Assembly: GCA_030430495.1 (NCBI GenBank)
Contig: JAUIKM010000013.1
Coordinates: 1 to 64,000 of the forward strand
Source: a bacterium
Lineage (GTDB): Bacteria; Bacteroidota; Ignavibacteria; Kapaibacteriales; UBA7675
Reading direction: 5' to 3'
DNA length: 64,000 bases
Made by a program: the position numbers and the translations under genes. The notes under the pieces are model-generated. The model did no database searches, was not told where the DNA came from, and was given only the letters and a program-made list of their open reading frames with translations. This document shows positions 54,135 through 61,800 of this stretch, piece after piece. Numbering within the stretch: position 1 is the stretch's first letter; every line of letters begins with the position of its first letter.

Positions 54135-54314
54135 TTAACCTTTGACGCGTACTTCGCGCACCTCACGATCCATTCCGAGGATCAATACGGCAATCCCGGC
54201 TATTGGCGTCAGAATCACCGACAAAATGAAAAATCCCCAGAAGCCCACGGTCTTGTGACGTCCAAGGACGCCCGCGATGAGACAGAGAATAATATAGGCT
54301 ACGACCATCGGCAT
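54135..54314 (-). CDS. 59-residue two-helix membrane protein
   Basis: Read by hand on the minus strand: ATG at 54314, TAA at 54135. The protein starts MPMVVAYIILCLIAGVLGR, then a short loop HKTVGFWGFFILS, a second helix ILTPIAGIAVLIL and a charged tail ending VRVKG. The GR-x-K-x-x-GFWG and LTPI-x-G pattern is one I associate with small membrane proteins frequent in Bacteroidota, of unknown function. GGGA precedes the ATG by about 9 bases. It lies 129 bp upstream of the DUF697-like gene on the same strand. Confidence 0.7.
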   Translation of the reverse strand: MPMVVAYIILCLIAGVLGRHKTVGFWGFFILSVILTPIAGIAVLILGMDREVREVRVKG

Positions 54315-54491
54315 GGAGAAATTCCCGATCCTGGAAAGTATGTGCGAGTGACCGCGTGGTAATTAACAAACGCTTCGCGTTTGTGTGGAGTTGCTTTGAG
54401 CTTTTCACGGACTCCACGGTTAAGGTGCACGCACCACGCCGAGCACGGCCTAAAATACGTGAATGCCGCGCAAATTCAAACACAATTTCAT

Positions 54492-55220
54492 TTAGTCCGG
54501 ATAATAAACAAGCTGTAGAATCTGGTCGACGCGCAGACGCTGCACTTCCTGCTCCGATTCTTCGGCTGCGGCGGCTGATGCGGAACGACAAACGGCCAGC
54601 GAATATCCCTCTTCGAACTCAGGCGTTTGCCAAATCCATTCTTGTTCGTCGCCGTGAGCGGAGTATTCCGGCCTCCAGGTCCGTCCCTGCGGCCGCATGC
54701 CGAAGGACTGCAGATCGATCTGCATACCCAGTCCGCGGGCCTTGATATAACTTTCCTTCAGCGTCCAGAGGCGGAAAAACAGCCTGGACCGTTCGTCATC
54801 GCCGACCGCGGCATCCAGCAGGGCGCGCTCCCCCGGCGTAAAACAGATGCGGCAAACCTTCCAGTCCACCGGCTGATGCTGTTCTACATCAATGCCGACC
54901 GCGCCGCCGGTACACACACAAACCGCCCAGTCGCCCGAATGCGAGACATTGAAGTCGAGCGTCCTGCCCGGCAGATGCGGCCGGCCGTTTTTGTCGCGCG
55001 GAACTTCCAGTGTGTCCGGGCGCACCTGCAACGTTCTGGACAACAACCAGCGCGCCGCCAGTTCGCCGGCCCAGGCGCGCAGTTGATCCGCGCGCCGCAC
55101 AAAACGATTGATGGCCGCCACGCGGGCGGCGTCGACGCCGGGCGGCTCGCCCGCGGCGTCCAGCAGCTCGGCGCAGCTGTGGATGTCAAACGCGACTATG
55201 TGCAGCGCCCGGCCCGGCAT
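54492..55220 (-). CDS. Sfp-type 4'-phosphopantetheinyl transferase
   Basis: 242 residues, normal for Sfp-type enzymes, which transfer phosphopantetheine from CoA to the serine of carrier domains. Diagnostic motifs are DFNVSHSGDWAV, GIDVEQ (magnesium-binding acidic residues) and FFRLWTLKESYIKARG. It is the last gene of the NRPS operon, 4 bp after the SPFH gene, and is the natural activator of the PCP domains in the synthetase at 58883. The last ~25 residues (Ala/Glu-rich then LRVDQILQLVYYPD) go slightly beyond the catalytic core. Confidence 0.94.
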   Translation of the reverse strand: MPGRALHIVAFDIHSCAELLDAAGEPPGVDAARVAAINRFVRRADQLRAWAGELAARWLLSRTLQVRPDTLEVPRDKNGRPHLPGRTLDFNVSHSGDWAVCVCTGGAVGIDVEQHQPVDWKVCRICFTPGERALLDAAVGDDERSRLFFRLWTLKESYIKARGLGMQIDLQSFGMRPQGRTWRPEYSAHGDEQEWIWQTPEFEEGYSLAVCRSASAAAAEESEQEVQRLRVDQILQLVYYPD

Positions 55221-55224
55221 GGCC

Positions 55225-56142
55225 TCAGGGCTGCCCGGCGTTGAGCAGGACGGGCAGATCGTTTTCCTTGGTGCCGACGACGATGAGTTTGGAGTTCGGC
55301 GATTTGGCCAGTTCTTCCGTCACTTCCAGCGCGCGCCACTTCAGGATCGAGATTCCCGCGAGGTCTTCAAACTCGGCGATTCCGCGCGCCTCGATGATTT
55401 TGCGTTCTTTTTCTTCGCGTTCGCGCATAATGCGGTAGCGATAGGCCTGCTGGCGCTGCTCCTGCTCCAGTTTGTCCTGGATCGCCATCTCAATCACGCG
55501 CGGCAGCTTCAGCTCCGTCAGCAGGACCTCGTCGATGATGACCTCCGGATAGTCGGCCATCTCCGACAGCAGTACGTGATCGATCTCGGCCAGCAGCCCG
55601 CGCTCGTCGGAAGCGAATACTTCCTGCACCGTATAGTTGCCGATCACCATACGCATGGATTCTATCACGGTCGGACGCACCAGTTTCTCGCAGTAGTCCG
55701 GACCGACGCGCTGGTGCAGCTGCGGCAGCAAGGTGTCCTGCGGTTTGTAGCGCATCGAAAACGCGATGTCGATCGGCAAACCGTCGCGCGACAGCAGCTG
55801 GACGGTGTCTTTTTCCTCCTGAATGCGCGTGTCGTAGATGTACATTTTATCCCAGGGAGCAATAGCGTGCAGTCCCTCCAGATAGACGTAGCGCAGTTCG
55901 GTACCGACAAATCGATCCCAGCGCACGCCCTTCTGCCCCGGTTCGAGCGAGTAGAAAATGTGGTCCCAGAAATAGGCGACAAAAAAGGCCACGATCAGCA
56001 GGCCGACGACCACGTAGGTTTTGTGTTCCCGGTACCAGCGCAGGAAACGACCGTTGAGGCGGCGCAACCCGTTCATCAGACCGCGGGGTTTCGCGCTCGT
56101 TTCGGCCTGTGTTTTATTGCCGTCTTTTGTTTCGGCGCTCAT
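55225..56142 (-). CDS. SPFH/prohibitin-family membrane protein
   Basis: 305 residues. One membrane helix (about 43-60, TYVVVGLLIVAFFVAYFW) follows a basic N-terminus; the SPFH domain comes next (about 63-235: YSLEPGQKGVRWDR, DGLPIDIAFSMRYKP), then a charged helical segment (about 235-275, EEKERKIIEARG) and a short C-terminal part. The order fits prohibitin/HflC-like scaffold proteins that organise membrane microdomains or regulate proteases. It is unusual in a peptide-biosynthesis operon; it lies 51 bp after the exporter and 4 bp before the PPTase, so a role in assembling or protecting the export complex is possible. No HflK or FtsH partner is seen. Confidence 0.88.
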   Translation of the reverse strand: MSAETKDGNKTQAETSAKPRGLMNGLRRLNGRFLRWYREHKTYVVVGLLIVAFFVAYFWDHIFYSLEPGQKGVRWDRFVGTELRYVYLEGLHAIAPWDKMYIYDTRIQEEKDTVQLLSRDGLPIDIAFSMRYKPQDTLLPQLHQRVGPDYCEKLVRPTVIESMRMVIGNYTVQEVFASDERGLLAEIDHVLLSEMADYPEVIIDEVLLTELKLPRVIEMAIQDKLEQEQRQQAYRYRIMREREEKERKIIEARGIAEFEDLAGISILKWRALEVTEELAKSPNSKLIVVGTKENDLPVLLNAGQP

Positions 56143-56193
56143 AGAGGCATGTCCTTGCGGAGTGAATCTTGCCCGGGAACCCGCAGCGGCGAA

Positions 56194-57828
56194 TCAGCCC
56201 GTGTATTCAACAATTCTGCCATAGTCCATCTTGACAACTTTGTCGGCGTTTTCAAAATAGCGATCGTCGTGCGTAACCGCCACGACGGTTTTGCCGCGCT
56301 GTTTAAGCTCCTGCAGCAGCTCTTCGTAGAAAAAGCGCCGGAACTCGGGGTCCTGCTCGGCCGCCCACTCGTCAAAGACATAAATCGGGCGGTCTTCCAG
56401 CAGTGCAACGACCATGGCCAGGCGTTTGCGCTGGCCCGTCGAGAGATCGATGTTCGTGAAGCGGCCTTCCACAAACTGCGTTTTGTCGTTGATGCCGAAC
56501 TGGTTCAACAACTCCTGCACGCGCGGCTCATTTACGTCGCGCATGCCGTAGAGGCGATCGAACAGGTGGAACTCGGCAAAAATGACCGAGAACATTTCGC
56601 GGTAAGCCTGGATGCCGTCCTCGTTGACGGCGCGTCCGTCGATCGATACCGAACCGCGGTCGGGCCGGTAGAGGCTGGTCAGCAGCTTCAGGAAGGTCGA
56701 CTTGCCGCTGCCGTTGCCGCCCACGACGAATGTTATCTCACCGCCTTTCAGCGTCAAATCGAGCGGCCCCACGCCGAACATGGGTTTGCCGTATGGATCG
56801 CGATAACTGAACTCGATGCCGTGCAGACGCAACTCGCTGAACCGATCCGCAAACACGCTCTGGTTCGGCGTCACGGGGACGTCGGACTCGTGTTTGTCGA
56901 GCACGTCTTCCAGCATGGAAATGTCCATCGCGGCCGTATTGGCATTGGTGTATGCCGGAATGCCGGCCACCACCGTCGAAAGCGGTCCAATAATGAACAG
57001 GATCGCAGAGCTGATTTCCGTGATCGAGTCCGAGTAGGTTTCGATCAGACGCGGCAGGACAAAGACTATCGCCGCCAGCAGCACATAGAAAAAGCTCTGC
57101 GCAAAAATGTAGTTGTTCGTGAACAGCGTCGAGGTGACAATCTTCAGCCCGCGCAATTCTTTTGACGTTGCATTTGTGTGGTCGGCCAGATCGGTCGCCC
57201 GCCGGGCGTTCATCTTGCTTTCCTTGAAGCCGTCCAGCGTGTGCGTCACCACCGTGAAAAACTCCACTTCCTTGCGCGTTGAACGCAGGATGTTGGACAC
57301 GATCTTTTTGTCGTAAATCAGGTAAATGTACACACCGCCGACGATCATGCCGATCGTCAGGAAAAAGGCCGGTATGGAAAGCGTCGCGATGTAGAACACC
57401 GCAAAGACAACCATCATGAGCGACTGCACTGAGGCGATGATCGCCATCCCGGACTGTGAGATGGTCGTCGTGCCCTGCGTCAGGCGGCTGTAAATCTCGG
57501 AGCGCCCCAGCGCCTCAATCGTCAGCAGATTGGACTCGCGTATCTTGTCGGCGATGCGCAGCCGGATGCGGTCGATAATACCTTCGATGATCGCCGAGGT
57601 CTCGCGGAAGATAAAACGCTGCGTGTAGATAAACGTGATCAGCGCGATCATGAAGAGCAGCAGCAGCTTGAAGTTCGATTCCTCGTGGTTGGCTTCCGCC
57701 GCCGCCGAGTTGATAATCGCCAGGATTCCGGCGTTGGCCACGCCCGAAAGCGCCGCCATCATCAGGATGGTTTTGTTGGAAGACTGCGACTCTTTTTTTA
57801 GCAGGTCGATCAGCGTCGTTGACATCAT
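56194..57828 (-). CDS. cyclic-peptide-type ABC exporter (fused permease-ATPase)
   Basis: 544 residues: six-helix transmembrane domain (about 20-310) followed by an ATPase domain with Walker A GGNGSGKST (about 360), signature-region LSTGQRKRLAMV, Walker B PIYVFDEWAAEQDP and H-loop AVTHDDRYF. The diverged signature (STGQ) and the DEWAAEQDP Walker B are those of the SyrD/PvdE cyclic-peptide and siderophore exporter group. Its ATG directly follows the thioesterase stop (TGA-ATG), giving tight coupling. The product of the adjacent NRPS is the expected substrate, exported across the inner membrane. Confidence 0.93.
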   Translation of the reverse strand: MMSTTLIDLLKKESQSSNKTILMMAALSGVANAGILAIINSAAAEANHEESNFKLLLLFMIALITFIYTQRFIFRETSAIIEGIIDRIRLRIADKIRESNLLTIEALGRSEIYSRLTQGTTTISQSGMAIIASVQSLMMVVFAVFYIATLSIPAFFLTIGMIVGGVYIYLIYDKKIVSNILRSTRKEVEFFTVVTHTLDGFKESKMNARRATDLADHTNATSKELRGLKIVTSTLFTNNYIFAQSFFYVLLAAIVFVLPRLIETYSDSITEISSAILFIIGPLSTVVAGIPAYTNANTAAMDISMLEDVLDKHESDVPVTPNQSVFADRFSELRLHGIEFSYRDPYGKPMFGVGPLDLTLKGGEITFVVGGNGSGKSTFLKLLTSLYRPDRGSVSIDGRAVNEDGIQAYREMFSVIFAEFHLFDRLYGMRDVNEPRVQELLNQFGINDKTQFVEGRFTNIDLSTGQRKRLAMVVALLEDRPIYVFDEWAAEQDPEFRRFFYEELLQELKQRGKTVVAVTHDDRYFENADKVVKMDYGRIVEYTG

Positions 57829-58521
57829 TCAGGGCCGTTGCGTCTGTGCGGAAATAGTCAGATGCTTCGCAAATTCGGAAGCCTGTTCGAACAAAAAGAA
57901 ATGCCCGCCCGGCAGGGTTATCACGGGACGCATCAGCGTCGACTCGCGCTCCCAGGCGGCGGCTTCCTCCGGCGCGATATCTTCCTCGCTGCCGATCATG
58001 ACTGTCAGTGGAATGTCGAGCGGCGGGCGCTCCACGTACCTGTAAGTTTCGACCGCTTCAAAGTCGGCGCGGAAAACCGGCTCCAGCAGTTCCATCAATT
58101 CGGGATGATCGAGCACTTCGTTCTGGCTGCCGCCAAAGTCGCGCAGCACCTCGATCAGTTCCGGCCGCGAGCGTTTGTGATAGTCGCGCCCTTTGGGCGA
58201 AAAACTGGGCGCTTCGCTGCCCGTGCAGACGATGTGCGCGGGCATCGGCAGCGAACGGCGCTTCAGTTCGTGCGCCGTCTCCCGCGCCAGCAGTGCGCCC
58301 ATGCTGTGGCCAAAGAGCGTAAAACCTTCCTCCAGCCGACCGTCCAACTGATCGACGATGTCGTTCAGAATGTGGTCAAAACGCCGCAGCAGCGGCGTGC
58401 GCAGACGACGTCCGCGCCCGGGCGGTTCCAGCATCAGCAGCTCGTGGCCGCGCAGATGGTCCCGCAGAACGTTATAGGAAAAACTGCTGCCGCCTGCATA
58501 GGGAAGTAAAACTATCTGCAT
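57829..58521 (-). CDS. type II thioesterase of the NRPS cluster
   Basis: 230 residues from the ATG at 58521 (MQIVLLPYAGGSSFSY), 8 bp after the MbtH stop; the longer frame to 58671 overlaps MbtH and is rejected. The alpha/beta hydrolase motifs are LPYAGGSS, the nucleophile in FGHSMGALLA (Ser73), the acid in the IGSEEDI region and GGHFFLF with the catalytic histidine. Such enzymes (GrsT, SrfAD type) clear misprimed carrier domains. Position and length agree. Confidence 0.93.
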   Translation of the reverse strand: MQIVLLPYAGGSSFSYNVLRDHLRGHELLMLEPPGRGRRLRTPLLRRFDHILNDIVDQLDGRLEEGFTLFGHSMGALLARETAHELKRRSLPMPAHIVCTGSEAPSFSPKGRDYHKRSRPELIEVLRDFGGSQNEVLDHPELMELLEPVFRADFEAVETYRYVERPPLDIPLTVMIGSEEDIAPEEAAAWERESTLMRPVITLPGGHFFLFEQASEFAKHLTISAQTQRP

Positions 58522-58529
58522 GCTTTGAC

Positions 58530-58772
58530 TCAGGCCTCGTTGCCCTGCTGCGCCCGGCGCTGTTCTTCTTCCATTTTCTTGCGCAGGCTGAGCGGGCGCA
58601 TGTCTGTCCAGACTTCCTCGATATAGTCCAGACATTCCTTTTTGCTGCCGCTTTTTCCGACCTCTTTCCATCCCAGCGGGATTTCGCGGCCTTCGGGCCA
58701 GATCGAATACTGCTCTTCGTGATTTATCACCACGACAAATCGGGCGTCTTCATCATCCCACATGTTTGCCAC
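58530..58772 (-). CDS. MbtH-like protein
   Basis: 80 residues if started at the GTG at 58772, which aligns MANMWDDED with the family's usual MSNPFDDED. An ATG at 58763 with AGGTGG just upstream is an alternative giving 77 residues. Conserved features: QYSIWP, GW, and [10 protein letters not shown]. MbtH-like proteins bind NRPS adenylation domains and are often needed for their folding or activity; here the Ser-type A domain of the neighbouring gene is the obvious partner. It begins 110 bp after the NRPS stop. Confidence 0.95.
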   Translation of the reverse strand: MANMWDDEDARFVVVINHEEQYSIWPEGREIPLGWKEVGKSGSKKECLDYIEEVWTDMRPLSLRKKMEEEQRRAQQGNEA

Positions 58773-58882
58773 CTTGCACTTGAAGTGAATGTAGTTTGGT
58801 CATTTGGTCGCTTAGGAGAACAATCGGCAAATCCCGACGTCCAATTTGCGAAAAAATATGCAGTTCCGGGACACGCACCGGA

Positions 58883-61800
58883 TCATTTGCGCAGCATGTC
58901 GTGACTGTGCGCGGCGGAAGAGCGCAAACGGCTCTCGGCCAGAATCGCGTCGGCCAGGCGCATCACATGCGGTGGATAGACGATATTGTCGTGCGTTCCG
59001 CCGATCGTCACGTCGCTCAGATCGGCCGCCAGGCCGTCCCAACGCCGCATCAATTCTTCGCTGTCCCAGGGCGCTTCGTGCTCGCCCGCGCGCAGGATCG
59101 TCAGCCGACCGTCGTAATAGCGCGTTGTGTGCCGCATGCGCACATTGCCGCGGAACACGCGGATAATGCGCCCGGCTTCTTCGGCGCTCATGGCCCTGTC
59201 CAGCACGTCCGCCGCCTGCAGTTTTTCGATCAGGCGCCGCAGCATGTCGTGACTGTGCGCGCGCAATTCTTCCGCGTCGACCTTGATGTAATCTTTGACG
59301 ATAGCCGCCAGCAGCGCCGCTTCGTCCTGTTCCTCGACCACATCCGCCGCCGCAGCCGGGTAGGAATCGATCACAAACACGCCGTCAAAGCGCAGCCCGC
59401 GCTCCAGCGCCTGCACCGCCATTTCCTGCGCCAGCGTGCCGCCGAAAGACCAGCCCGCCAGGTAGAGTCGCTCCGCGGCCGCAAAACGCCCGGCAATTGC
59501 ATCCAGGTAGAGCGAGGCCATCTCCGCAATGGATGCAACAACCTCCTGCCCCGCCTGCAAACCGCGCGCCTGCAGTCCAAAAACGTTTAACTCGCCCGCC
59601 AGCACGTCCGCCAGATCGCGATAACACATGACGTTGCCGCCGGCCGGATGCACGGCCAGCAGCGTTGCAGCGCGACCGCCACCCGTCAACTGCACCAGCG
59701 GCGACCAATTCTGTGCCGTCCCCTGTTTAATCAAAACGGCCATATTGGCAATCGTGCCGCAGCGCAGCAGGTCCGCCGGAGCTATCTCACGCCTGAACAC
59801 GCGGTTAACGCGATCTATCATGCGCACGGCCAGCAGCGAACTGCCGCCCAGCGCAAAAAAGTTGTCGTCCACCCCGAAATCATTCTGTTTAAGCAGATCC
59901 GACCATATGGCGTGTACTTCCCTCTCCAGCGCCGACTCGGGCTGCCGCCCCGCAATCCTTCTTTTGTTTGTCAGCGCGTTTAACACTTTCAGTTTTCCGG
60001 TGCTGTGCAGCTCCTGAACAAGCGCGCCCACAGTTGCGTCGGCGTCCCGCAGCAGCAGGTTGAGCGCCGCCGGCATCTGGCGCAGCAGCAGCGCCGCGTT
60101 GGCGTCGTCCAGGTGGTCGCGCCGGTACACGAGGCGCAGGTGCAGCCTGTCGGTATCGCTTAACATGAGCGTCGCCGGGTAGGCCGTATGTGCGCCGCGC
60201 GCCTGAAAATCAACGACTTCGCCGGCGGTCGGTGCGGCGGCAGAATTTTCCACGGCGGCCGAGGGAAAGTTTTCAACGACAAGCAGCGTGTTAAACAAAC
60301 TGTCCGCGCCCGCCGCACCGATCCACTCGTGAATGCGTCCGGCCGACGTCCATTCGTAGTCGCGGCGCTCGAGCGCTTCCGCATGCAGCTGCGAAATCAA
60401 CATCGCGACGCTCTGGTCGGCCGCGTGGCGCACGCGCACCGGCAAAGTGTTGATGAACATGCCGGTCATGTCTTCCGCGCCGGGCAGCTCGGCCGGGCGT
60501 CCGCCGACGGTGGCGCCAAAAACAACATCGTCCCGGCCGGAGTTAAACGCCAACACAAGCGACCAGGCGGCGTGCAGCAGCGTGGTCGTCGTCGTGCGGG
60601 CCGTGCGTGCGGCGGCGCGCAGTGCGGCGCTTTCCTGTTCGCCCAAGCTTTGGTCCAGGCTGCCGAAAGCGCCTCCGGCCGCGCCATTACCGCGCGGCGC
60701 AACGGCGGAGTCGCCTGCCGCACTTTCTCCCAGTGGGGTCGGCAGCTGAGCGCCCTCAAAACCGGCACGCCACCAGTCGCGCGCCGCCTCTTCGTCGCGA
60801 TTCGCCAGCCACTGCATGTACACGCGCAGCGGCCCCGGCCGCGGGCCAAACAAGAGGGAATTTCCAAAGGCCGCCGCCAGTTCGCGCAATATGACGCTGA
60901 CCGACCAGCCGTCGACCAGGATGTGATGGTGCGTCCAGACCAACGTGGCGGCGCCCTCGCCTTCGTCGATAAACAGCAGGCGCATGAGCGGCGCGCGCTC
61001 AAGTTTAAACGGCGTTTCCAGTTCCCGTTCTATGAGTGACTGTTTCTCCGAGGCCGCGCCATTCTGTTTAAGTCCGCTGAGTTTAATCTGGCGCCAGGGC
61101 AATTCGACTTCGTCGCGGATGACCTGGATCGGACCGAGGCGTGCGTGCCAGATAAATGCAGCGCGCAGACTTTCGTGGCGCCGCAGCACCTGACGCCAAT
61201 GGCCGGCCAGGTCCGCCGGATCGCTGATATTGTTAAAGCGGTAAACGTGCTGTTCTATGTGCAGGCGATCGTCCGGATGCGAGAGCGATTCCACCAGCAT
61301 GCCGCGCTGTGTCGGGCTGATCGGTAAAACATCCCGAATCTCGCCGTCGCCGCACAGTGCATCCAGTTCCGCCTGCGAGATTGGCACAAGCGGCACATCC
61401 GACGGTGTTAACAACGCGCGACGCATGGAACGCATCCCGGCCGTAACGGCGGCCAGTTCGTCGCGGATGCCGCTGCAGAGTGCGTCGATCAATTCGGGCG
61501 TGTAGAGGCTGCGGGCGTACCGCAGCACGATGTCCATGCGTTCATTGCGGGTAGCCACGTTCATTTCCAGGCGATGCGTGCGGCGGTTGCCCGGAGCGTA
61601 CATCGGCCCGCCCTTTTCAGGCGCCGGTCCCGCCAGACTGTCCTGTGCGCCCTGAACAATACCGTGGTTGTTGTAGAGCAGATCGGCTTCGGTCGCAGGC
61701 TGGAGCGAATCGCGCACGGCGGCGTCGGAGTGTGAAAAGCGCAACGCCCCGTAGGAAGTGGCGCCGGCGGGCGCGCCGCGCAGAGCCTGTTTAACAGTTT

